In this document: in pieces, positions 58,201-64,000 of the stretch
Layout of the letters: every line of letters begins with the position of its first letter
Position numbering within the stretch: the first letter of the stretch is position 1
Source of the DNA: JAJAZB01 sp964244295
GTDB lineage: Bacteria > Bacteroidota > Bacteroidia > Cytophagales > Spirosomataceae
NCBI GenBank assembly: GCA_964244295.1
Contig: CAXTIG010000010.1
Location: forward strand, 62,001-126,000
Length of the DNA: 64,000 nucleotides
Direction: 5' to 3'
The notes under the pieces: model-generated
The model's input: the letters and a program-made list of their open reading frames with translations, nothing else
The model's database searches: none
Told to the model about the DNA's origin: nothing
Translations under genes and position numbers: made by a program

Positions 58201-59088
58201 GTGCAGGATGATGGACTTCACGCCCGATTCCAGGATCGTTTCGATGTGCTCGGCTTTCACTTCCGAGTCGCGTTCGAGCAGGATTTCGTTCCGGTCGATC
58301 GACACCACTTCGCCGGTGTCTTCGTCCACGAAATCTTCCTGCCAGGTGCGCAGCACGCGGGCAGCCAGGCGGCGACCCACGGCTTTTTTCATTCCAGCCG
58401 CCGTAGCGGGCACTTCTTCCGACAGCCCGAACAAGTCGAGAATTTCCTTATCCGACCCAAAACCGATGGCCCGCAGCAGCGTGGTCACCGGGAATTTCTT
58501 CTTCCGGTCGATGTAGGCGTACATGACGTTGTTCACGTCCGTCGCGAATTCAATCCAGGAACCTTTAAACGGAATAATCCGGGCCGAGTAGAGTTTGGTG
58601 CCGTTGGTGTGCTTGCTTTGGGCAAAGAACACGCCGGGCGAGCGGTGCAACTGCGAAACGATGACCCGCTCCGCCCCGTTGATGACGAACGAACCGCGCT
58701 CGGTCATGTACGGGATGTTGCCCAGAAATACTTCCTGCTCGATGGTCTCGAAGTCTTCGTTGTCGGCGTCGTTGCACGACAGCCGCAGTTTGGCTTTGAG
58801 GGGCACCGAGTAGGTCAGACCGCGATCGATGCACTCATCGACGGAGTACTTGGGTGGATCAACGGAATAATCGATAAATTCCAGCACGAAGTTTTCACGG
58901 GAGTCCGAAATTGGAAAGTTCTCCGAAAACACCTTGAACAACCCTTCCTGGTTGCGGTGTTCAGCGGCGGTTTCCAATTGAAAAAACTCCTTGAACGACT
59001 GAAGCTGGATGTCGAGGAAGTCGGGGTAATCGATGACCGACTGAATCGACGCAAAATTGTGTCGGGAGACTTGTGTTTGCTTCGCCAA
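55216..59088 (-). CDS. rpoB: RNA polymerase beta subunit
   Basis: 1290 residues, typical for the phylum. The rifampicin region is seen in FFGTNQLSQFMDQTNPLAEI and KRRMSALGPGGL, and the conserved C-terminus ends in GLALEITLE. Catalytic-site Lys residues and the GRHGNKGVVARI segment are present. It lies between rplL and rpoC. Confidence 0.99.
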   Translation of the reverse strand: MAKQTQVSRHNFASIQSVIDYPDFLDIQLQSFKEFFQLETAAEHRNQEGLFKVFSENFPISDSRENFVLEFIDYSVDPPKYSVDECIDRGLTYSVPLKAKLRLSCNDADNEDFETIEQEVFLGNIPYMTERGSFVINGAERVIVSQLHRSPGVFFAQSKHTNGTKLYSARIIPFKGSWIEFATDVNNVMYAYIDRKKKFPVTTLLRAIGFGSDKEILDLFGLSEEVPATAAGMKKAVGRRLAARVLRTWQEDFVDEDTGEVVSIDRNEILLERDSEVKAEHIETILESGVKSIILHKEDMNVADYNIIYNTLQKDSSNSEKEAVEQIYRQLRNTEAPDEQTARDIIQSLFFSDKRYDLGDVGRYRINKKLGLEIPVDTKVLTTQDIVSIVKYLIGLINSKAVVDDIDHLSNRRVRTVGEQLYAQFGVGLARMARTIKERMNVRDNEDFKPVDLINARTLSSVINSFFGTNQLSQFMDQTNPLAEITHKRRMSALGPGGLSRERAGFEVRDVHYTHYGRLCTIETPEGPNIGLISSLCVHAKINPMGFIETPYRTVENGRVVLDKAVIYLTAEEEDGHHIAQANVPLDKKGNFKAERVKARYEGDFPIVGPDETTYMDVAPNQIVSVAASLIPFLEHDDANRALMGSNMQRQAVPLLRPEAPIVGTGLEARVAIDSRTLVVAEGAGVIEYVDASKIVVKYDRTANDRLISFDGDSKTYNLIKFRRTNQDTTINLRPIVFKGEKVKAGQALCEGYATQGGELALGRNMKVAFMPWQGYNFEDAIVISERVVRDDIFTSIHIEEFELEVRDTKRGEEELTSEIPNVSEETVKNLDENGIIRVGADVKEGDILIGKITPKGETDPTPEEKLLRAIFGDKAGDVKDASKKAPPSLKGVVVDTKLFSRPKKDKDVREKSKADLKILAKRYGRELNEVRAVMINKLVELLEDKTSQGIKHKFGQEILSKGTKFARRNIEDVLFPDKNIYRDESTYAVPEEVNLISDLILDNATEDAATNAMLTRMVKNYIVKRNEVSGRFKRERFTLEVGDELPAGIVKLAKVYIAKKRKLKVGDKMAGRHGNKGVVARIVRDEDMPFLEDGTPVDIVLNPLGVPSRMNLGQIYETVLAWAGEKLGKKYATPIFDGATEQEVSAELTAAGLPEFGRTYLYDGLSGERFDQPVTVGIIYILKLGHLVDDKMHARSIGPYSLITQQPLGGKAQFGGQRFGEMEVWALEAFGAANILQEILTVKSDDVIGRAKAYEAIVKGENMPKPNIPESFNVLIHELRGLALEITLE

Positions 59089-59323
59089 GGCAAGTAGCGT
59101 TTAGGTTTGGTACTCAACGAATTGCGGAATCGGAAGACGGATGCGCGCAACGTCCAAAACCAGAAAAACCGGTTTCGTGGGGTAATTGCCTCGTAGCAGA
59201 ACGTTACTTCTTCCCTTTGCATCGCCCCTACGAAATGGCGACGTGTTTCGGAAGAAAACCGCGTAAAAAGGTAAGCATTCGGAGCGCCTGAAAGTTCCAA
59301 TCAACGGCCCTCCACTTAAACAG

Positions 59324-59355
59324 GAATAGACCTGACACGAATGCCAGGTCTATTC
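59324..59355. terminator. Hairpin in the rplL-rpoB gap
   Basis: GAATAGACCTG and CAGGTCTATTC are perfect complements around ten bases. No T run follows leftward, so it may be an attenuator or an RNA-processing site, as is common between rplL and rpoB, rather than a full terminator. Confidence 0.6.
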
Positions 59356-59360
59356 AGGTT

Positions 59361-59436
59361 CAGTTTGACGGTTTGACGTTTAAGGTTTGAAAGTGCTTAT
59401 CTCTCAAACCGTCCAACCATCAAACCTCAAACCTCT
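59361..59436. repeat. Word-repeat hairpin (GACGGTTTGACGTTTAAGG type) after rplL
   Basis: GGTTTGA words on the left and TCAAACC words on the right; ends 5 bases before the rplL stop. With the 59324 hairpin it accounts for the right half of the 353-base gap 59089-59441; the left half, before rpoB, shows nothing recognisable. Confidence 0.88.
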
Positions 59437-59441
59437 TTCAG

Positions 59442-59825
59442 TTACTTCACTTCCACTTCGGCCCCGGCTTCTTCGAGGGCTTTGCGGAGCGATTCGGCTT
59501 CGTCTTTGGCGACGCCTTCTTTCACGGGCTTCGGAGCGGAATCCACCAGTTCTTTGGCTTCTTTCAGGCCCAGACCGGTCAGGTCTTTCACCAGTTTCAC
59601 CACGGCGAGCTTCGCACCACCGGGGGCTTTGAGGATCACGTCGAACGAGGTTTTCTCGACAACCGCCGGAGCTTCGTCGCCACCACCACCGCCACCGGCC
59701 ATCATGACGGGAGCCGCTGCGGCGGGTTCGATGCCGTATTCGTCTTTCAGGATCGAAGCCAGTTCGTTTACTTCTTTCACGGTCAGGTTCACCAGTTGTT
59801 CCGCGAATGCTTTAAGATCTGCCAT
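59442..59825 (-). CDS. rplL: Ribosomal protein L7/L12
   Basis: 127 residues: N-terminal dimer domain, an Ala/Gly-rich hinge (PAAAAPVMMAGGGGGG) and the C-terminal factor-binding domain (FDVILKAPGGAKLAVVKLVK, TGLGLKEAKELVDSAPKPVK). It forms the ribosomal stalk with L10. Confidence 0.98.
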   Translation of the reverse strand: MADLKAFAEQLVNLTVKEVNELASILKDEYGIEPAAAAPVMMAGGGGGGDEAPAVVEKTSFDVILKAPGGAKLAVVKLVKDLTGLGLKEAKELVDSAPKPVKEGVAKDEAESLRKALEEAGAEVEVK

Positions 59826-59901
59826 TGTATTCTTACGTTAAGATTGGTTACGAAATGAAAAAACTTCAGCGTGTATGTTTGGTCTTGGAAGCCAAGCAGT
59901 T

Positions 59902-59985
59902 AATTTGAAAATGTGGTAATTTGAGAATTTGAAAATTGGGTAATTGACCCGTTTTCAAATTAGCACATTCTCAAATTTTCAAATT
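59902..59985. repeat. Word-repeat hairpin (AATTTGAAAATTGG type) between rplJ and rplL
   Basis: Words AATTTGAAAA and TTTTCAAATT build arms of about 35 bases; the arm ends one base before the rplJ stop codon. Confidence 0.9.
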
Positions 59986-59986
59986 G

Positions 59987-60517
59987 TTACCCCTCGCGCT
60001 CGGAGAGCGTTTTGAGGATGCCAGCCAGCTTGTTGCCACCACCCTGGAGGGCGCTGATGACATTCTTGGCGGGCGATTGCAGCAACCCGATGATTTCGCC
60101 GATCAACTCGTCTTTCGACTTGAGCGTCAGCAGGGTATCGAGTTGGTCGTGACCGATGAAGATACCCGAATCGATCGAAGCACCTTTGAGTTTCAGCTTT
60201 TTATTGCCGCCTTTGATGGCGTCTTTAATCAGCTTGGCGGCCACCTTGCCCGATTCCGGGTGGAACATCACGCCGCTGAAACCCCGCAGTACGCTTTCGT
60301 CGAACGGCGTGTAGTCGGTTTCGAGCGTTTCGAGGGCTTTGGCGATGAGCGTGTTTTTGATGACACGGTACTCGATACCAGCCTCGAAGCACTTGCGACG
60401 GAGGTTATTGGTTTCGGCCACCGACATTCCCGACGCGTCCGTGATGTAGAAGTAGGGAGTCTGGGCGAACTTTTCGCTCAATTCTCCGATGATGATGCCT
60501 TTTTCTTCTCTGGTCAT
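59987..60517 (-). CDS. rplJ: Ribosomal protein L10
   Basis: 176 residues. N-terminal rRNA-binding domain (NNLRRKCFEAGIEYRVIKNT) and a C-terminal helix for L7/L12 dimers. Start 1 base from the rplA stop. Part of the L11-L1-L10-L7/L12 set. Confidence 0.97.
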   Translation of the reverse strand: MTREEKGIIIGELSEKFAQTPYFYITDASGMSVAETNNLRRKCFEAGIEYRVIKNTLIAKALETLETDYTPFDESVLRGFSGVMFHPESGKVAAKLIKDAIKGGNKKLKLKGASIDSGIFIGHDQLDTLLTLKSKDELIGEIIGLLQSPAKNVISALQGGGNKLAGILKTLSEREG

Positions 60518-60518
60518 C

Positions 60519-61217
60519 TTACAGGCCGTTTACGGTGGCTTTGTCAATCGAAACGCTCGGGCTCATCGTGCTCGACAGGAAGATGCTCTTCACGTACGTG
60601 CCTTTCGAGGAGGAGGGTTTCAATTTCACCAGCGTGTTGATTACTTCCTGGGCGTTTTCGGCCAGTTTTTCGGGCGAGAACGACACCTTGCCGATGGCGG
60701 TGTGAATGATGCCGGTTTTGTCGACTTTGAAGTCGATTTTACCCGCTTTCACTTCCTTCACAGCCTTCGCTACGTCGAGCGTGACCGTACCCGATTTCGG
60801 GTTCGGCATCAGGCCACGGGGGCCGAGAATCTTACCCAGACGACCAATTTTGGCCATCACGGTCGGCATCGTGATGATGACGTCCACGTCGGTCCAGCCT
60901 TGCTCGATTTTCTGGATGTATTCGTCGAGGCCCACGAAATCAGCGCCGGCGGCGGTGGCTTCGGCCTCTTTGTCGGGGCTGCACAACACAAGCACCCGCA
61001 CGTCTTTGCCCGTGCCGTGGGGCAGGGCCACCACACCGCGCACCATTTGGTCGGCCTTGCGGGGATCCACGCCGAGGCGGACGTCGATGTCCACCGAAGC
61101 GTCGAACTTCGTGTACGAGATTTGCTTCAGTACGGCAGCAGCGGCTTCCAGCGAAAGCGCCTGGTCCGGATCGTACTTCGCAAGCGCGTCCTTTTGTTTT
61201 TTAGTCAGTTTTGCCAT
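60519..61217 (-). CDS. rplA: Ribosomal protein L1
   Basis: 232 residues. The signature ILGPRGLMPNPKSGTVT and the KGTYVKSIFLSSTMSPS C-terminus are typical. In many bacteria it also represses its own operon by binding the mRNA leader; no leader site was identified here. Confidence 0.98.
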   Translation of the reverse strand: MAKLTKKQKDALAKYDPDQALSLEAAAAVLKQISYTKFDASVDIDVRLGVDPRKADQMVRGVVALPHGTGKDVRVLVLCSPDKEAEATAAGADFVGLDEYIQKIEQGWTDVDVIITMPTVMAKIGRLGKILGPRGLMPNPKSGTVTLDVAKAVKEVKAGKIDFKVDKTGIIHTAIGKVSFSPEKLAENAQEVINTLVKLKPSSSKGTYVKSIFLSSTMSPSVSIDKATVNGL

Positions 61218-61242
61218 GATCGTTCTTCAGGTTTACCGAGTG

Positions 61243-61680
61243 TCAGAATGGCTTTTGGCCGGTGACGGTCAGGCCCAGGCTGCGGGCCGTTCCGGCGACC
61301 ATGCTCATGGCCGACTCGATGGTGAAGCAGTTGAGGTCGGGCATTTTGGTTTCGGCAATCGTCCGAACCTGATCCCACGACACCGAACCCACTTTCTTGA
61401 GGTTGGGCTGGGCCGAACCCGTCTTCACCTTCGCCGCTTCGAGCAACAGGACCGGTGCCGGAGGTGTTTTGATGACAAACTCGAACGTCTTGTCTTTGTA
61501 GTACGTGATCAGCACCGGCGTCACCTGCCCCATTTTGTCCTGCGTGCGCGCGTTAAATTGCTTGCAGAACTCCATGATGTTCAAGCCCTTCGAGCCAAGC
61601 GCCGGACCGATGGGCGGCGAGGGGTTGGCCTGACCGCCTTTCACCTGCAGCTTTACGTAGCCGCCAATTTCCTTTGCCAT
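61243..61680 (-). CDS. rplK: Ribosomal protein L11
   Basis: 145 residues. KLQVKGGQANPSPPIGPALG at the N-terminus and AGTARSLGLTV at the C-terminus are characteristic. It binds the 23S GTPase-associated centre. Confidence 0.98.
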   Translation of the reverse strand: MAKEIGGYVKLQVKGGQANPSPPIGPALGSKGLNIMEFCKQFNARTQDKMGQVTPVLITYYKDKTFEFVIKTPPAPVLLLEAAKVKTGSAQPNLKKVGSVSWDQVRTIAETKMPDLNCFTIESAMSMVAGTARSLGLTVTGQKPF

Positions 61681-61784
61681 TAGTCGTAAGTCGTTTCGTT
61701 ATCAAAAAAGAGCCGCTGTTTACGCCCTGTCCCCTGGAAGCGGGAATCGGGCCGACAGCGACCAGAATGGAGAAGCTTTTTTAA

Positions 61785-61920
61785 TTGCTAATTTCTAATG
61801 TGCTAATTTCCAATGCTTTCGCTTGCAAATTTTCTCATTTGAAATTCGCCCTTTAAATCCGATGTTCTCAAATTCCAATGCCTTTCATTCGCACATTAGA
61901 AATTCGCACATTGGAAATTA
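61785..61920. repeat. Word-repeat hairpin (AATTTCTAATGTGCTAATTTCC type) between nusG and rplK
   Basis: Words TAATTTCCAATG and CATTGGAAATTA form the outer arms, with a second partial copy inside. The right arm includes the nusG stop codon (61918-61920). Confidence 0.9.
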
Positions 61921-62475
61921 ATTTTCCTTTTCAACCTGCGCGTAACTCAGTTCAACGGGCGTGTTTCGACCGAAGATTTTCACCATCACGTTCAGTTTTT
62001 TCTTGTCGTCGAAAATCTCTTCGACCGAACCCGTGAAGCCGCTGAACGGGCCGTCCATCACCTTTACGCTTTCGCCTTTCAGGAAGGCCACCGTCGGGGT
62101 AGCGGCTTCCTGGGTTGCTTCGTCCACCTTGCCCAAAATCCGGTTGATTTCCGATTGGCGCAGGGGAATTGGCGTCTTCGAGGTCTTTCCATCCGAGGCA
62201 CTCAGAAATCCGATTACACCGGGCATACTGGTAATCAGGTGGTTCACTTCGCCATTCGACAAATTGGCCGAGATGATGATGTAGCCGGGGAAAAACGCCT
62301 TCTCACGAATGCGCTTCTTGCCGTTGCGCATCTCGTAGATTTTTTCCGAAGGAATCAGAATCTGCGGAATTTCTTCCGTCAAATTCTGCCGGGCAATTTC
62401 GTTTTCGAGGTAGGTTTTTACTTTTTTTTCCTGCCCCGACACCGCCCGCAGCACGTACCAGTTTACTCCGCTCAT
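61918..62475 (-). CDS. nusG: Transcription elongation/antitermination factor NusG
   Basis: 185 residues: NGN domain (NWYVLRAVSGQEKKVKTYLE and the FFPGYIII segment) and a C-terminal KOW domain (GESVKVMDGPFSGFTGSVEE). Located between secE and rplK as usual. Confidence 0.97.
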   Translation of the reverse strand: MSGVNWYVLRAVSGQEKKVKTYLENEIARQNLTEEIPQILIPSEKIYEMRNGKKRIREKAFFPGYIIISANLSNGEVNHLITSMPGVIGFLSASDGKTSKTPIPLRQSEINRILGKVDEATQEAATPTVAFLKGESVKVMDGPFSGFTGSVEEIFDDKKKLNVMVKIFGRNTPVELSYAQVEKEN

Positions 62476-62493
62476 GTTCGTTCGGGTTTTGGG

Positions 62494-62685
62494 TTAGAAC
62501 GAACTGTAGTAGTAATCGAGGCCCGTTTTGAAGACAAAATCAATGGCTCCGACCAACAGGGCAAAAATCAGCGAGGCCACCAGCACGAGCCAGGAACTCG
62601 ACTGTAACTCACTGAACTTGGGCCAGGTAATGTGCTCAGTGACTTCCCGGTAGGAAGCCTGAAACAGTTCAACGACCTTGTTCAT
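62494..62685 (-). CDS. secE: Preprotein translocase subunit SecE
   Basis: 63 residues from the ATG at 62685. Amphipathic helix (VVELFQASYREVTEHITWPKF) followed by one membrane helix (SWLVLVASLIFALLVGAIDFVF). Single-span SecE is normal outside Gammaproteobacteria. It sits between tRNA-Trp and nusG. Confidence 0.95.
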   Translation of the reverse strand: MNKVVELFQASYREVTEHITWPKFSELQSSSWLVLVASLIFALLVGAIDFVFKTGLDYYYSSF

Positions 62686-62736
62686 GGTGGATTTTTTAGT
62701 ACCGTTTACCGAAGCGTTTCGATGCAACGTGGAAAG

Positions 62737-62807
62737 CACGGGTGGAGAGATTCGAACTCCCATCAACGGTTTTGGAGACCGCTATTCTACCCTTGAACTA
62801 CACCCGT
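62737..62807 (-). tRNA. tRNA-Trp (anticodon CCA)
   Basis: 71 bases, no encoded CCA. Acceptor stem ACGGGTG/CACCCGT, anticodon stem GCGGT/ACCGT with loop CTCCAAA (anticodon CCA, reads UGG), and T arm GGGAG-TTCGAAT-CTCTCC. Its place between tuf and secE is conserved in many bacteria. Confidence 0.95.
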
Positions 62808-62864
62808 GAATGACAGTCCGCCCAACAGGGTCTGCAAAACGGACTGCAAAAATACGAGCTTTTG

Positions 62865-62901
62865 ACAAAAAACAAGTGCATACCCCGGAAGATATGCACT
62901 T
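62865..62901 (-). terminator. Terminator after tuf
   Basis: Read leftward, AAGTGCATA pairs with TATGCACTT around ten bases and is followed by GTTTTTTGTC. It is about 25 bases after the tuf stop. Confidence 0.75.
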
Positions 62902-62925
62902 TGTTCTTTGAAAATCAGGCTCGAA

Positions 62926-64000
62926 TTAATCGAGAATTTCTGTCACCTGACCGGCACCCACCGTGCGGCCACCCTCACGAATGGCAAAACGGAGGCCTTT
63001 TTCCATGGCGATTTTGTTGATAAGATCAACTTCAATCGTCAGGTTGTCGCCGGGCATCACCATCTCTACGTTTTCGGGGAGTTTGATTTCACCCGTTACG
63101 TCGGTGGTGCGGAAGTAGAATTGCGGCCGGTATTTGTTGAAAAACGGCGTGTGACGGCCCCCTTCTTCTTTCGACAGCACGTACACCTCGGCCTTGAACT
63201 TCTGGTGGGGTTTCACCGAACCGGGCTTGCAGATAACCATGCCGCGACGGATGTCGGTTTTTTCAATCCCACGGAGCAACAGACCGACGTTGTCGCCTGC
63301 TTCGCCCCGGTCGAGGATTTTACGGAACATTTCCACTCCGGTTACGACCGACTTGAGGTTTTCAGCCCCCATGCCAAGAATTTCGACTTGCTCACCGGAG
63401 TTGACGATACCACGTTCGATGCGGCCCGTTGCTACGGTACCGCGACCCGTGATCGAGAACACGTCTTCGACGGGCATCAGGAAGGGCTGATCGGTCAGAC
63501 GGGTCGGAATCGGGATGTAGCTATCGACCGCATCCATCAGATCCTCAATGGTTTTAACCCATTTGGCATCGCCGTTCAGACCACCCAGGGCCGAACCTTG
63601 AATCACCGGGATGTTATCACCGTCGTAATCGTAGAAGCTGAGGAGTTCGCGGATTTCCATTTCCACGAGTTCGAGCAATTCCGGGTCGTCCACCATGTCC
63701 ACTTTGTTCATGAACACAACGAGTTGGGGCACACCCACCTGACGGGCGAGCAGGATGTGCTCACGGGTCTGGGGCATGGGGCCGTCGGTAGCAGCCACCA
63801 CGATGATGGCACCGTCCATCTGAGCGGCACCCGTCACCATGTTTTTCACGTAGTCGGCGTGGCCGGGGCAGTCGACGTGGGCGTAGTGACGTTTGAGGGT
63901 CGAGTATTCGACGTGCGCCGTATTGATAGTAATCCCGCGCTCACGCTCTTCGGGGGCGTTATCAATCTGCGAAAAATCTTTCTTTTCGGCCAGACCTTTT
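62926..64000 (-). CDS. tuf: Elongation factor Tu (partial, N-terminus beyond window)
   Basis: The frame enters at the right edge (KGLAEKKDFSQIDNAPEERE), so about the first 37 residues including the P-loop are missing. Visible are GITINTAHVEY (switch I), DCPGHADYV (G3), MNKVDMVDD (G4) and the three-domain body ending in VGAGQVTEILD. It delivers aminoacyl-tRNA to the ribosome. A terminator follows, then tRNA-Trp and secE. Confidence 0.98.
   Translation of the reverse strand, partial: KGLAEKKDFSQIDNAPEERERGITINTAHVEYSTLKRHYAHVDCPGHADYVKNMVTGAAQMDGAIIVVAATDGPMPQTREHILLARQVGVPQLVVFMNKVDMVDDPELLELVEMEIRELLSFYDYDGDNIPVIQGSALGGLNGDAKWVKTIEDLMDAVDSYIPIPTRLTDQPFLMPVEDVFSITGRGTVATGRIERGIVNSGEQVEILGMGAENLKSVVTGVEMFRKILDRGEAGDNVGLLLRGIEKTDIRRGMVICKPGSVKPHQKFKAEVYVLSKEEGGRHTPFFNKYRPQFYFRTTDVTGEIKLPENVEMVMPGDNLTIEVDLINKIAMEKGLRFAIREGGRTVGAGQVTEILD

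Overview
The window looks like a chromosomal segment of a GC-rich (roughly 55-60% by eye) member of the Bacteroidota, most likely order Cytophagales; the genus cannot be fixed from sequence alone. Supporting signs are promoter boxes of the Bacteroidota type (TTG about 18 bases before TAnnTTTG, for example ahead of mreB), few Shine-Dalgarno sequences, DUF4412, DUF6934 and DUF6922 proteins, a GlmU-family sugar nucleotidyltransferase, and a complete ebo cluster.

Layout. 1-6391 (minus): ebo cluster eboA-F, with eboF cut by the window edge. 6.6-10.2 kb: small accessory genes (DUF4160/DUF2442 pair, DUF6934 gene with a lost start codon, a 58-aa small protein, hicBA toxin-antitoxin) around a secreted amidohydrolase. 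10.3-13.1 kb: uvrA. 14.4-18.9 kb: a TesA-like esterase divergent from a YbbA/YbbP-like ABC transporter. 19-33 kb: MFS transporter, outer-membrane proteins, def, ruvX, a C-terminal processing protease, an RmlD-type reductase, a cyclophilin, hemC, an ALDH7-type aldehyde dehydrogenase, holB and rnr. 33.5-45.4 kb: mreBCD, an ECF sigma factor with a small putative anti-sigma protein, gmk, nadD, accD and valS. 45.4-50.4 kb: an atypical island holding satellite-like repeats, one very AT-rich gene for a 958-residue NACHT ATPase with a C-terminal TOPRIM-like domain, and a cluster of four tiny genes of two families. 50.8-64 kb (minus): rpoC, rpoB, rplL, rplJ, rplA, rplK, nusG, secE, tRNA-Trp and the end of tuf, the usual transcription/translation superoperon.

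Two things stand out. First, the NACHT-TOPRIM gene is a strong candidate for a single-gene antiphage system: it is compositionally foreign, isolated, and joins an NLR-like ATPase to a nuclease-like module. Second, almost every intergenic gap holds a long near-perfect inverted repeat, of several unrelated sequence families, whose arm commonly touches or contains the stop codon of the neighbouring gene. Members of the same or similar families also sit in frame inside coding sequences: a 147-base palindrome in the cyclophilin signal peptide, a palindrome of about 140 bases in rnr, and two short elements in valS. This resembles the coding-region palindromic elements known from Rickettsia.
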